Origin: Oscillospiraceae bacterium
GTDB taxonomy: Bacteria > Bacillota > Clostridia > Oscillospirales > Oscillospiraceae
NCBI GenBank assembly: GCA_022846095.1
Contig: AP025583.1
Location: 1 to 64,000, forward strand
Direction of reading: 5' to 3'
Length of the DNA stretch: 64,000 nucleotides
Shown here: positions 20,562 through 28,649 of the stretch, piece after piece
How positions within the stretch are numbered: the stretch's first letter is position 1
Layout: each line of letters begins with the position of its first letter
The notes under the pieces: generated by a model
What the model was told of the DNA's origin: nothing
Seen by the model: only the letters and a program-made list of their open reading frames with translations
Databases searched by the model: none
Program-made: the position numbers and the translations under genes

Positions 20562-21551
20562 ATGGCAGTCCTGCACATGTTTGCAACCCTGATCGACAAG
20601 CTGAAGGCCAACCCCAAGACCATCGTCTTCCCCGAGGGCACCGACCCCCGCATCCTGGAGGCCAGCGCCCGTCTGCTGGCGGGCACCTGGCTGACTCCCA
20701 TCCTGGTGGGTGAGGAGGCCGAGGTGAAGGCCGCCGCCGAGGAGGCGGGCTTCAATATCCGCGGCGCGCGGATCCTCAGCCCCAGGAGCTACGGGCGCAT
20801 GGACGAGATGGTGGACACCATGTTCGAGCTGCGCAAGGGCAAGATGACGAAGGAGGCCTGCCGGGAGGCCCTCCAGCAGGGCAACTACTTCGGCACCATG
20901 CTGGTGAAGCTGGGGGAGGCCGACGCCCTGCTGGGCGGCGCCACCTACTCCACCGCGGACACGGTGCGCCCCGCCCTCCAGCTCATCAAGACCAAGCCGG
21001 GCGCGTCCATCGTGTCCTCCTGCTTCATCATGGTGCGCTCCTCCGTGGGCGGCAACGACGTGCTTGCCATGGGCGACTGCGCCATCAATATCGCGCCCAG
21101 CGAGGACGAGCTGGTGGAGATCACCCGGGAGGTGGCCCAGTGCGCCCGGGTGTTCGGCGTGGAGCCCAAGGTGGCCATGCTGTCTTACTCCACCAAGGGC
21201 TCCGGCGCGGGCGAGGGGGTGGACAAGGTCCGCCACGCCTACGAGAAGCTGGCGGCCACCCACCCCGACTTCGAGGTGGACGGCGAGCTGCAGTTCGACG
21301 CGGCTGTCTCTCCCGCGGTGGCGGAGACCAAGTGCCGGGAGTCCAAGGTGGCCGGCCAGGCCAACACCTTCATCTTCCCGGAGATCCAGTCGGGCAACAT
21401 CGGCTACAAGATCGCCCAGCGCCTGGGCGGGTTCGAGGCCTACGGCCCCATCCTGCTGGGCCTGAACGCGCCGGTGAACGACCTCTCCCGGGGCTGCAAC
21501 GCCCAGGAGGTCTACTCCATGGCCATTATCACCGCCGCCCTGAGCGAGTAA
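20562..21551 (+). CDS. pta: Phosphate acetyltransferase
   Basis: Pta converts acetyl-CoA and phosphate to acetyl phosphate, the first step of acetate formation. The 329-residue protein is the short, single-domain form and shows FPEGTDPRILEA, the GGATYSTADTVRPALQ motif near 127, SSCFIMV and the C-terminal GLNAPVNDLSRGC region. ATG follows CGGAGG. No ackA lies next to it. A terminator follows. Confidence 0.96.
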   Translation: MAVLHMFATLIDKLKANPKTIVFPEGTDPRILEASARLLAGTWLTPILVGEEAEVKAAAEEAGFNIRGARILSPRSYGRMDEMVDTMFELRKGKMTKEACREALQQGNYFGTMLVKLGEADALLGGATYSTADTVRPALQLIKTKPGASIVSSCFIMVRSSVGGNDVLAMGDCAINIAPSEDELVEITREVAQCARVFGVEPKVAMLSYSTKGSGAGEGVDKVRHAYEKLAATHPDFEVDGELQFDAAVSPAVAETKCRESKVAGQANTFIFPEIQSGNIGYKIAQRLGGFEAYGPILLGLNAPVNDLSRGCNAQEVYSMAIITAALSE

Positions 21552-21572
21552 ACAAAGGGCGGGATGGAAACA

Positions 21573-21606
21573 GAGCGGGGACGGCAGCGCCGTCCCCGCT
21601 CTTTCG
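21573..21606 (+). terminator. Intrinsic terminator after pta
   Basis: The arms GAGCGGGGACGGC and GCCGTCCCCGCTC are separated by a tiny loop and followed by TTTCG. Confidence 0.85.
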
Positions 21607-21850
21607 TCATTGCGAGGGCCGCAGGCCCGCGGCAATCCGTCTCTACCCCCGGCCCCCCTATGAGGGGGGCTGTCAGCGGAGCTGACTGGGGGGTCCGACC
21701 CCTCCGCCCACTTCGTGGGCACCTCCCCTCATAGGGGAGGCTTTGGGCCGCAGGAGCGCGGCAATCCGTCTCTTCCTCCGTACCGTAGGGGCCGATGCCC
21801 ACATCGGCCCGCCGCTCCAGGCCCGTAGGGGCGATTCACGAATCGCCCGG
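21607..21850. repeat. Repeat cluster: three palindrome families
   Basis: In order: CATTGCGAGGGCCGCAGGCC...GCGGCAATCCGTC (21610-21641), a CCCCTATGAGGGG palindrome with a GCTGTCAGCGGAGCTGACTGG hairpin (21652-21690), another CTCCCCTCATAGGGGAG (21723-21740), a second GCGGCAATCCGTC, then the GGGGCCGATGCCCACATCGGCC and GGGGCGATTCACGAATCGCC hairpin pair (21785-21850). The last one supplies the stop codon of the HTH gene. Confidence 0.85.
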
Positions 21851-22087
21851 CCCGTATTCATCAACCGGGCCATACAGCGCCGCCATGCTGATGTGGAAGA
21901 GCCGCGCGGCATCCAAAACAACATCGACGCTCATGCCCTTGCCGATGACCCCACGCTCCAGCCTGCTCAGGGTGCGGGGTGAGATATGCAGCGCGGCGGC
22001 GGTTGATTTGAGCGTCATGTTCTTTTCTTTTCTCAACCGGTGGATGTTATGTCCCAGCGCACGCGACCACTCCTCTTTTTTCGTCAA
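21836..22087 (-). CDS. Small XRE-family HTH regulator
   Basis: About 83 residues with a Cro/CI helix-turn-helix (MTLKSTAAALHISPRTLSRL). The start appears to be TTG at 22087, 8 bases after GGAGG; an upstream TTG overlaps that site. The reading frame ends GDS-TGA inside the CGATTCGTGAATCG repeat, so the last residues and the stop are encoded by the repeat. Confidence 0.75.
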   Translation of the reverse strand: MTKKEEWSRALGHNIHRLRKEKNMTLKSTAAALHISPRTLSRLERGVIGKGMSVDVVLDAARLFHISMAALYGPVDEYGPGDS

Positions 22088-22180
22088 TGAAATAACCTCC
22101 AATCACATGATATGGTGCCATAGTACCAAGGAATTGAGGCCAAGGGAGGAATTATCGACCCATATCAATAATAGAAGGGC

Positions 22181-22212
22181 CCGTAGGGGCGGATGCCCAC
22201 ATCCGCCCGCGC
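22181..22212. repeat. REP-like palindrome, variant stem
   Basis: GTAGGGGCGGATGCCCACATCCGCCC: the stem reads GCGGAT/ATCCGC instead of GCCGAT/ATCGGC at other copies, so both arms changed together while the loop stayed the same. Confidence 0.8.
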
Positions 22213-22252
22213 GTGATTCCTGCGGGTGAGGTGGAGAGCCTGACTTTGCCAC

Positions 22253-22281
22253 TTTACATCCCTCTGTGTATCCTGTATACT
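22253..22281 (+). promoter_or_regulatory. Promoter of leader peptide and MFS exporter
   Basis: TTTACA at 22253 and TATACT at 22276 with a 17-base spacer, about 30 bases upstream of the leader peptide ATG. Confidence 0.65.
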
Positions 22282-22313
22282 GATTTCAATCTGCTCTGAA
22301 AGGAGGGCGCGCC

Positions 22314-22424
22314 ATGGGCTGGTACGACGGCTTGGTTATGGAATCTTTTGGGAATGCCTCCGCCGCACAAGGGACAAGTGCGCCCTTTTTGCGGAACAGA
22401 CGGCGGAACCCACAGCCTTTTTAG
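22314..22424 (+). CDS. Leader peptide of the MFS exporter (candidate attenuator)
   Basis: A 36-codon frame starting MGWYDGLVMESFGNASAAQG and ending in an Arg-rich NRRRNPQPF, with a strong ribosome binding site (AAAGGAGGG, 6 bases before ATG). It is followed by an intrinsic terminator and then the MFS gene, the layout of drug-responsive ribosome-mediated attenuation. Part of the leader (AAGGGACAAGTGCGC, 22368 on) is nearly complementary to GCGCCCTTGTCCCTT just after the terminator, giving an alternative fold. It is too short to have a function as a protein; the regulatory role is inference. Confidence 0.55.
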   Translation: MGWYDGLVMESFGNASAAQGTSAPFLRNRRRNPQPF

Positions 22425-22437
22425 AAGAAATTCTGAG

Positions 22438-22465
22438 GGGCCGCGGCGGTCGCCGCGGCTTTTTT
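22438..22465 (+). terminator. Attenuator terminator before MFS gene
   Basis: The arms CCGCGGCG and CGCCGCGG with a two-base loop are followed by CTTTTTTG. It lies between the leader peptide and the MFS start, so it would stop transcription before the exporter unless bypassed. Confidence 0.8.
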
Positions 22466-22516
22466 GCGCCCTTGTCCCTTCGCTGTTCACCATAAAACAG
22501 GAAGGGAACAACCAAA

Positions 22517-23623
22517 ATGAACCTGAAAAAACAGATCCGCCGCCTTTTGGCGCTGGAATTCCTCAGCAACTTTCACCTGGCGGGTACGGCCTGGGTGGCG
22601 CTGCTGGCCGTGCGGGGCTTCTCCCCGGTGGAGATCGGCCTTGCGGAGGGCTTTTTCCATATCGTGAGCCTGTGCGGCGAAATCCCCTCGGGGATGCTGG
22701 CCGACCTGCTGGGCCGGAAAAAGACCCTGGCCGCCTCCCAGGTGCTCTGCGCCCTGGCGGCGGCGGCCATGATGACCTCCCGGGGCATGGCGGGGGTGTG
22801 CCTGGGCATGGCCCTGACCGCCGTGAGCTACAACCTGATCTCCGGCACCCGGGAGGCGCTGACCTACGACTCTCTCATCCAGGCGGGGGAGGAGGGGGGC
22901 TATCTCCGCCTGTCCTCCGCCCAGAACGTGGTCTACCGCGTGGCCGGGGCCGCCGCCCTGTGCGGGGCTGGGCTGGCGGTGAAGCTGGGCCACGTGGGCA
23001 GCTACGCGCTGGATATTTTCTTTGCCGCCGCCGCCTTCTGCGTGGCGCTCTCCCTGGCGGAGCCGGTGGTGACCGAGGCCCAGGCGGGCCGGACCACCCC
23101 CCGCCTGCGGGAGCTGCCCGGCCTGCTGCTGCTGTGCGCCCGGGACGCGGCGGGCTTCCTGCGCGCCTGCCCCCGCGCCTGCGCGCTGATGCTCTTCAAC
23201 GCCCTCATCGGGGCCGGGGCCACGCTGCTGGGCTTCTTCCTCCAGAGCAGCCTGGTGGCCACCCTGGACAATCCCGCCGCCCTGGGGCCGCTGCTGGTGG
23301 TGGTGGCGCTGGGCAACGTGGCGGGCTCCCGCCTGGCCCCCCTGGCCCAGCGCCTGCCCTATTGGCTGGCCGGGGTGCTGGACGCCGCCCTGGTGTGCCT
23401 GGGCGTGGCGCTGGGTCTGACGGGCTCCCCGCTGCTGATGGCGGCGGGGGGCTTTCTGGCCGGGCTGGGGGACGACTGCTTCCAGCTGCTCACCGACGCC
23501 CGCCTCAACGCCATGATCCCCTCGGACCGCCGGGCCACGCTGATTTCGGTGTCCTCCATGAGCTTCTCCGTGGTGATGATCGCCCTCTCGCCTCTGGCGG
23601 GGCTGCTCTTCGCGGCCCGGTAA
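22517..23623 (+). CDS. MFS transporter
   Basis: A 368-residue major facilitator with about ten to twelve spans. The loop SGMLADLLGRKKTL after span 2 is the MFS A-motif. The protein starts MNLKKQIRRLL after GGAAGGG. It resembles small drug-efflux members but the substrate is unknown. Upstream leader peptide and terminator suggest it is induced by a ribosome-targeting compound. A terminator follows. Confidence 0.9.
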   Translation: MNLKKQIRRLLALEFLSNFHLAGTAWVALLAVRGFSPVEIGLAEGFFHIVSLCGEIPSGMLADLLGRKKTLAASQVLCALAAAAMMTSRGMAGVCLGMALTAVSYNLISGTREALTYDSLIQAGEEGGYLRLSSAQNVVYRVAGAAALCGAGLAVKLGHVGSYALDIFFAAAAFCVALSLAEPVVTEAQAGRTTPRLRELPGLLLLCARDAAGFLRACPRACALMLFNALIGAGATLLGFFLQSSLVATLDNPAALGPLLVVVALGNVAGSRLAPLAQRLPYWLAGVLDAALVCLGVALGLTGSPLLMAAGGFLAGLGDDCFQLLTDARLNAMIPSDRRATLISVSSMSFSVVMIALSPLAGLLFAAR

Positions 23624-23636
23624 AACGCCGAAAAAT

Positions 23637-23683
23637 AAAGCACAGCGCCCCGGTGGGCAATGCCGCCGGGGCGTGCTTTTTTG
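23637..23683 (+). terminator. Intrinsic terminator after MFS gene
   Basis: A stem AAGCACAGCGCCCCGG...CCGGGGCGTGCTT with one mismatch and a TTTTTT tract; an A-run on the left side suggests it may also work in the other direction. Confidence 0.85.
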
Positions 23684-23782
23684 TGCAAAACGCGCAAAAA
23701 GGGGAAAATCGCCACAAGATGTCGTGCCGCGCCGGAGCGCCGCGCCCGTAGGCGCGCCCGGCCCGGATATGGCGGAAAAACC

Positions 23783-23811
23783 TTGACGGGAGGGGAAAAA
23801 GCGTGTATTAT
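23783..23811 (+). promoter_or_regulatory. Promoter of the M23 peptidase gene
   Basis: TTGACG at 23783 and TATTAT at 23806 with a 17-base spacer. The start codon is about 100 bases further on, leaving a 5' leader of roughly 100 bases that contains an AT-rich run and no obvious structure that I can name. Confidence 0.55.
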
Positions 23812-23918
23812 AAACTCTGTAACCATTTGTAATCTTTTATAGTCGTTCTGTCACTTTTCCTTCGTGTTGGGATAGTTCGGCTGTTTTTTTACGAAAACGT
23901 CAAGGGAGGTCTTTCCCG

Positions 23919-25433
23919 ATGGATGAGATTTTACGCGCGCCCCGGTCCCGCCGCAGCCAGGGCGGCGAGGCGGTCAAGGAGTCCTTCGCCGCGCGCCTGC
24001 GCCGCAGCGTGCTGGAGCTGGAGGGCCGCGCCGAGGGCTTCCGCCAGCGCCACGCGGGCGTCCTGCACCGGTTCGACCGGGCCCTCGCCGGGGGCCGGAA
24101 CGGGGGGGCGCTGCCCTTCCTGGCCCTGGCCACGGTGGTGGGCGTGTGCTCCGTGGTGGGCACGGTGTACACCCCGGCCTACGTGGTGTCGGTGGACGGG
24201 GTGCCCCTGGGGCTGGTCCAGAACCAGGAGGTATTCGAGCGCGTGGTGGAGCGGGTAGAGGCCCGGGCCACCTCCATCCTGGGGTACGACTACACCCTGG
24301 AGGAGGACGTGGCCTACGATTTCGCCCTCACCCAGCGGGACAAGATCCCCTCCACCGCCGGGTTTGAGACCTACCTCTTCAACCAGATCGGCGAGGTAAT
24401 GAAGTCCTACGTCCTGTCGGTAAACGGCCAGGTCATCGGCACCGCCGCGGACAAGGCGGACATCGACGCCCTGCTGGATTCCATCAAGCACACCTACCAG
24501 TCTGAGAACACCGTCTCCGCCTCCTTTACCGACGCGGTGACCATCACCCACGAGTACACCCCCACCGACCTGCAGCAGGATCTGGACGCCATGTACGCCA
24601 CCCTGACGGCCAACACCAACGGCCAGACCACCTACGAGGTGCAGAAGGGCGATACCTTCATGGCCCTGGCCTTCGCCAACGGCATGAGCATGGAGGAGAT
24701 GGAGGCCCTGAACCCCGGCGTGGACGTGAACAGGCTCCAGATCGGGCAGATCCTCAACATCAAGGAGGAGATCCCCTTCCTATCGGTGCAGACGGTGGAC
24801 GCGGTGAGCTATACCGAGGCCATCCCCTGCCCGGTGGAGCAGGTGAACGACGACTCCATGTACCAGGGGGACAAGAAGGTCCTCACCCAGGGCGTGGAGG
24901 GCGAGGCGCTGGTGAGCGCCGACGTGACCTACCTCAACGGCCGCGAGACGGGCCGCACCGTCACCAACACCCAGGTGCTCAGCGAGGCCACCACCACCGT
25001 GGTGGCGGTGGGCACCAAGGAGCGGCCCAGCTGGATGCCCAAGGGCTACTTTATCTGGCCCGTGTACGGCCGCGTCACCTCCGGCTTCGGCTACCGCTCC
25101 ATCTTCGGCTCCTACAGCTACCACGGCGGCATCGACATCGCCACCTCCTACGGCACGGGCATCTCCGCGGCCGACGGCGGCACCGTCACCTTCGCGGGCC
25201 GGGCCACGGGCAGCAACTGGAGCTACGGCAACCTGGTCATCATCGACCACGGCAACGGCAAGCAGACCTACTACGGCCACTGCTCCAGCGTGCTGGTGTC
25301 CAAGGGCGACCACGTCTACCAGGGCCAGACCATCGCCCGGGTGGGCTCCACGGGCCGCTCCACCGGCAACCACTGCCACTTTGAGGTGAAGATCAACGGC
25401 ACCTCCGTCAACCCCTACGGCTATTTGCCCTGA
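23919..25433 (+). CDS. M23 family peptidoglycan endopeptidase with LysM and G5 domains
   Basis: A 504-residue envelope protein. After a basic cytoplasmic N-terminus there is one membrane span near 65-83 (LPFLALATVVGVCSVVGTVY). A LysM domain (TYEVQKGDTF...ILNIKEE) lies near 237-285, a G5 domain near 290-370, and an M23 peptidase domain from about 390, with zinc motifs HGGID and HCHFE. It likely trims peptidoglycan cross-links outside the membrane; in spore formers such proteins can also act in engulfment. ATG follows GGGAGG. A terminator follows. Confidence 0.93.
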   Translation: MDEILRAPRSRRSQGGEAVKESFAARLRRSVLELEGRAEGFRQRHAGVLHRFDRALAGGRNGGALPFLALATVVGVCSVVGTVYTPAYVVSVDGVPLGLVQNQEVFERVVERVEARATSILGYDYTLEEDVAYDFALTQRDKIPSTAGFETYLFNQIGEVMKSYVLSVNGQVIGTAADKADIDALLDSIKHTYQSENTVSASFTDAVTITHEYTPTDLQQDLDAMYATLTANTNGQTTYEVQKGDTFMALAFANGMSMEEMEALNPGVDVNRLQIGQILNIKEEIPFLSVQTVDAVSYTEAIPCPVEQVNDDSMYQGDKKVLTQGVEGEALVSADVTYLNGRETGRTVTNTQVLSEATTTVVAVGTKERPSWMPKGYFIWPVYGRVTSGFGYRSIFGSYSYHGGIDIATSYGTGISAADGGTVTFAGRATGSNWSYGNLVIIDHGNGKQTYYGHCSSVLVSKGDHVYQGQTIARVGSTGRSTGNHCHFEVKINGTSVNPYGYLP

Positions 25434-25445
25434 TGAGACAGGCAG

Positions 25446-25483
25446 AAAGCCCCGCCCGGTCATGACCGGGCGGGGCTTTTTTG
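25446..25483 (+). terminator. Intrinsic terminator after M23 gene
   Basis: AAAGCCCCGCCCGGTC and its complement form a near-perfect stem, followed by TTTTTT. The A-run on the left may give bidirectional use for the convergent BrkB gene. Confidence 0.9.
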
Positions 25484-25501
25484 ACGTCCTGCAGGGGCGC
25501 T

Positions 25502-26383
25502 TCACGAATCGGCCGGTTTCCCCAGATCCTTCATCTTTCGCAGATACCGCAGCTTTTTCCGCTTGTACCACACGCAGTTGAACACGTTGCCCAGAATGAG
25601 GATGTTCCCGCACAGGTACAGCCACACCAGCAGGATGATGACGGAGGCCAGGGAGCCGTATACCAGGGAGTAGCGGGAGGACATGCCGATGAACCAGGAG
25701 AAGAGGATGGAGGCGGCGGAGAGGGCCACGGCGGCCAGGAAGCCGCCGGTGAGGATGGGTGGCCTGGGCTTGCCTCTGGGCGCGGCCAGGCGGTAGGCCA
25801 GCAGTACGAAGAGCAGCACCAGCGCGAAGAGCATGAGGAAGCGCAGCCACTGCCAGTCCCAGGGCAGGCGGTAGGACTCCAGGTGGAAGAAGTCCTCAAT
25901 GAGGTGGAACAGCCAGTCGCCGGTGAGCACCACCACCATGGACAGGTAGATGGTGACCAGGAACAGGATGGAGAACAAAAAGCTGGCCACAATCTGCCAG
26001 ACGCCGTGGTAGCTCTTGCGCTCGTAGATGTCGGCCATGATGTTCATCAGGGCCCGGAACGCGGCGGAGGCGGAGAACAGGGTCATGATGATGCCGCCCA
26101 CCAGCAGGGCGGAGGACTGGTTGTCGCTGATATAGGTGATGTAGTCGGCCAGGATGCCCAGGCTCTCCTTGGGGATGAAGGGGGCGGCCTGGTTCATCAT
26201 GGCGTTGGGGTCCAGGTTCAGTAGGCCGATGAAGGCGTTGATGCAGATTAGGATGGGGAAGAAGGACAGGATCAGGAAGTACGCCAGCTCCGCGGCGGAG
26301 CGGGAGACCCGCTTGGAGAAGTAGATGTCCAGCAGCTCCATAATGAACTTGATTGGCGGCAGCGCCAGGAATTGTTTCAGCAT
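25502..26383 (-). CDS. YihY/BrkB family membrane protein
   Basis: A 293-residue inner membrane protein with about six spans. The N-terminal stretch AAELAYFLILSFFPILI and the SASAAFRALMNIMADIY motif are typical of the YihY/BrkB (once called RNase BN) family, whose function is not settled. The C-terminus ends GKPADS with the TGA provided by a degenerate copy of the GATTCGTGA repeat at 25493-25512. Confidence 0.92.
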   Translation of the reverse strand: MLKQFLALPPIKFIMELLDIYFSKRVSRSAAELAYFLILSFFPILICINAFIGLLNLDPNAMMNQAAPFIPKESLGILADYITYISDNQSSALLVGGIIMTLFSASAAFRALMNIMADIYERKSYHGVWQIVASFLFSILFLVTIYLSMVVVLTGDWLFHLIEDFFHLESYRLPWDWQWLRFLMLFALVLLFVLLAYRLAAPRGKPRPPILTGGFLAAVALSAASILFSWFIGMSSRYSLVYGSLASVIILLVWLYLCGNILILGNVFNCVWYKRKKLRYLRKMKDLGKPADS

Positions 26384-26460
26384 GTCCGCCCCCTCTCAAA
26401 ACAGTAGCTTCTATTATATACCAAACGTGCGCAAAAATCCACCATTCCCGCCGCGTGACT

Positions 26461-26537
26461 GTCATTGCGAGGGCCGTGGTGTTCTATCTATGCCTCCCCT
26501 ATGAGGGGAGGTGCCGCCGCAGCGGCGGAGGGGTCAA
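26461..26537. repeat. Partial CATTGCGAG repeat and CTCCCCTATGAGGGGAG palindrome
   Basis: GTCATTGCGAGGGCCGTGG at 26461 is the left half of the CATTGCGAG family. CCTCCCCTATGAGGGGAGG at 26493 is a perfect palindrome followed by a GCCGCCGCAGCGGCGG hairpin. Confidence 0.8.
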
Positions 26538-26693
26538 CCTCCGCGCTCCTGTCACGCTGCGGGTTGGGCGCGCGGCCGGGTCGCTAAGCCGCCATTCCGC
26601 GAAAAATGCCGTTGAGCCTTCCGTGAGACGGCTCAACCTGTTTTTTCGTCTCCATGCCGTCTTAGCTCCCCTGCGCGCCTACCCTCCGCGCTC
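26538..26693 (-). repeat. Structured dispersed element, copy C
   Basis: A roughly 150-nt multi-helix palindrome, read on the - strand. The innermost stem GTTGAGCC/GGCTCAAC (26611-26618 with 26630-26637) encloses the 11-base loop GTCTCACGGAA, surrounded by CGAAAAA/TTTTTCG and a GGCGCGC/GCGCGCC helix. Other copies: 46945-47090 and two in tandem at 56921-57219. It fills most of the gap between the BrkB gene and rpsT. Confidence 0.8.
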
Positions 26694-26697
26694 AAAC

Positions 26698-26737
26698 AAA
26701 ACAAAACAAAAGCCGTCTGCGACAGCAGACGGCTTGT
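26698..26737 (-). terminator. Intrinsic terminator after rpsT
   Basis: On the - strand AGCCGTCTGC, a TGTC loop and GCAGACGGCT are followed by TTTTGTTTTGTTTTG. Confidence 0.88.
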
Positions 26738-26751
26738 TCGACCAAATGGTT

Positions 26752-27015
26752 TTAGGCCAGCTTGTTCAGCTTGATGGTCATGGCGCTCTTCTTGCGAGAC
26801 GCGTTGTTCTTGTGCAGAAGACCATGGCCAACGGCCTTATCGACGGCCTTGACGGCCACCTTGTAAGCGCTATCGGCCTCGCTGCGGCTGCCTTCGGCTA
26901 CCGCTGCCTCAAACTTCTTAATGTCGGTCTTCAGCGCGGACTTCGCGGTCTTGTTCTGCATGGCCTTGGTCTTGTTCACCAGGACACGCTTCTTGGCAGA
27001 CTTGATATTCGGCAA
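26752..27015 (-). CDS. rpsT: 30S ribosomal protein S20
   Basis: S20 binds 16S rRNA in the small subunit. The 87-residue basic protein begins with the conserved PNIKSAKKRV and ends NNASRKKSAMTIKLNKLA. The start is TTG at 27015, which gives the family N-terminus M-PNIKSAKK, 8 bases after GGAGG; an upstream GTG would overlap the binding site. It is divergent from gpr, a conserved arrangement in spore formers. Confidence 0.95.
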   Translation of the reverse strand: MPNIKSAKKRVLVNKTKAMQNKTAKSALKTDIKKFEAAVAEGSRSEADSAYKVAVKAVDKAVGHGLLHKNNASRKKSAMTIKLNKLA

Positions 27016-27202
27016 ACCAAACACCTCCTCCGATGACGATTACACGTTATTTGATAGTTTGCCCGTGCAGATTTATATTTTAACAGCCAAATGGGAAAAA
27101 TGCAACTGTTATTTTGAAAAAAAGATAAGTTTTTCAGCCCGTCTCTGTATTTGCGGGCGAAAAACGGAAACACCACCATATCTGGTGTAAGGAGGAGCGG
27201 CT

Positions 27203-28111
27203 ATGTTGAACCGGCGAACAGACCTGGCCCTGGAGGCCAAGGCGCTTTGGGAGGAGGACGCCCAGGAGCAGACCCGTCTGGAGGGCGTGGAGGCCCGGGA
27301 CGGGGAGCGGGAGGGCTTCAAGACCACCACCATCCGCATCCTGGACGAGCGCGGGGCGGAGGCCCTGGGCAAGCCCGTGGGGGCCTACGTCACCGTGGAA
27401 CTGGACGGGCTGGCCCGGCGGGAGGAGGACGCCTTCGGCCGCGCGGCCCGCGCCCTGGCCGCCGAGCTGCGGGAGCTGCTGGGCGATCTGCCGCCCTCCG
27501 CCCCCGCCCTGGTGGTGGGCCTGGGCAACCGGGCCATGACCCCCGACGCGGTGGGCCCCCGCGCGGCCGACCACACCCTGGTCACCCGCCATCTGGTCAC
27601 CCAGGCTCCCGAGCACTTTGGGGCCTTCCGCCCGGTGTCCGCCCTGGCGGCGGGGGTGCTGGGCACCACGGGCATGGAGAGCGGGGAGCTCACCGCCGCC
27701 GTGGTGGAGAAGGTGCGCCCCGCCTGCGTCCTGGCGGTGGACGCGCTGGCCTCCCGCGCCCTTTCCCGGGTGTGCCGCACCATCCAGCTTGCAGACACGG
27801 GCATCGTGCCCGGCTCCGGCGTGGGTAACGCACGGGCGGCTCTGAACCGGGAGAAGCTGGGCGTGCCGGTCATCGCCATCGGCGTGCCCACGGTGGTGGA
27901 CGCGGGCACCCTGGCCGCCGACGTGCTCAGCCAGGCGGGCGGCGGCGAGCTGCCCCCCGAGGCCCTGGGCGGCGCCGGCGGGGGGCTGGTGGTCACCCCC
28001 AAGGACATCGACCAGTCCGTGGCCGATTTGTCCAAGGTCATCGGCTACGGCATCAACCTGGCCCTCCAGCCCCACCTCACCGTGGAGGACGTGGACATGC
28101 TGCTGTCCTAA
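27203..28111 (+). CDS. gpr: Germination protease GPR
   Basis: GPR starts the breakdown of small acid-soluble spore proteins during germination. The 302-residue protein opens NRRTDLALEAKALWEED and has the KTTTIRILDERGAE, VVGLGNRAMTPDAVGP and LGTTGMESGE motifs typical of the family. ATG follows AAGGAGGAG. Its presence shows an endospore former. I could not place a convincing sigma-G promoter. Its stop overlaps the convergent gene by 4 bases. Confidence 0.96.
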   Translation: MLNRRTDLALEAKALWEEDAQEQTRLEGVEARDGEREGFKTTTIRILDERGAEALGKPVGAYVTVELDGLARREEDAFGRAARALAAELRELLGDLPPSAPALVVGLGNRAMTPDAVGPRAADHTLVTRHLVTQAPEHFGAFRPVSALAAGVLGTTGMESGELTAAVVEKVRPACVLAVDALASRALSRVCRTIQLADTGIVPGSGVGNARAALNREKLGVPVIAIGVPTVVDAGTLAADVLSQAGGGELPPEALGGAGGGLVVTPKDIDQSVADLSKVIGYGINLALQPHLTVEDVDMLLS

Positions 28112-28473
28112 AACAGGTGCTTTTCCAGGGGAATACCGCGTGCCCCGGATTCCCGCGCCAAAAAGCGCAGGCCTACGGAGTGGTGTGTGGCTTGGGGGCA
28201 GCAGAAGGCTTCTACTCTGTCGCCGGGGCAGAAGAGGAAGTCGTAGTAAAAGCGCAGACCGGGGAAGGAACGGCGCAGGGAGGTGGAGATCAGCTCGTCC
28301 GGGCGCTCGTCCAGCCAGGAGGTGGGGAGGTGAAACGACATGAAATCCGTAAAAACCGTGGAACCCTCCCGGTGGGCCTGCTTGCAGCACGCGGCGGCTG
28401 TCTCAATGAGGGCGGGCAGATGTTTTTTTGGAAACGGCCCGCAGGCGAGGAAAAGATAACGCTTGTCCATCAT
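28108..28473 (-). CDS. Unknown protein paired with an RHH protein
   Basis: A 121-residue protein that I do not recognise. It opens MMDKRYLFLACGPFPKKHLP, has two Cys-containing stretches (ACCKQA, FCCPQATHH) and is overall soluble and mildly basic. Its start overlaps the RHH gene stop (TTATGATGG), so the two are translated together. A small RHH protein followed by an overlapping partner is the usual toxin-antitoxin order, but the partner matches no toxin family I know. Function unknown. Confidence 0.65.
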   Translation of the reverse strand: MMDKRYLFLACGPFPKKHLPALIETAAACCKQAHREGSTVFTDFMSFHLPTSWLDERPDELISTSLRRSFPGLRFYYDFLFCPGDRVEAFCCPQATHHSVGLRFLARESGARGIPLEKHLF

Positions 28474-28646
28474 AAGGGCACCTTTAGGTTTTCAAGTGCA
28501 ACGCGGGTGGCCTCTATGACAAACTGCGAGAAAGTAACCCTGGTACCTTTAATCGATTCCTCCACCTGTTCAATGATGTCGTTAGGAAAACGGATGTTTT
28601 TAGGCGTGGTACCCGGTGCGGTGGGTAGACGGAACGGAGTAGACAT
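28470..28646 (-). CDS. Ribbon-helix-helix DNA-binding protein
   Basis: A 58-residue protein with the Arc/MetJ/CopG fold pattern: a short strand KNIRFPND, then two helices IIEQVEESIKGTRVTFSQFVIEATRVAL (in parts). The ATG at 28646 follows GCAGGTGA. A longer frame upstream would run through the promoter/operator. It probably represses its own operon, as RHH antitoxins do. Confidence 0.8.
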   Translation of the reverse strand: MSTPFRLPTAPGTTPKNIRFPNDIIEQVEESIKGTRVTFSQFVIEATRVALENLKVPL

Positions 28647-28649
28647 AAA

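Noticed and set aside
27100-27202. Sigma-G promoter for gpr
   Set aside because: I looked for GnATR and CATNNTA boxes with an 18-base spacer; only a CATATC was found and no -35 at the right distance.
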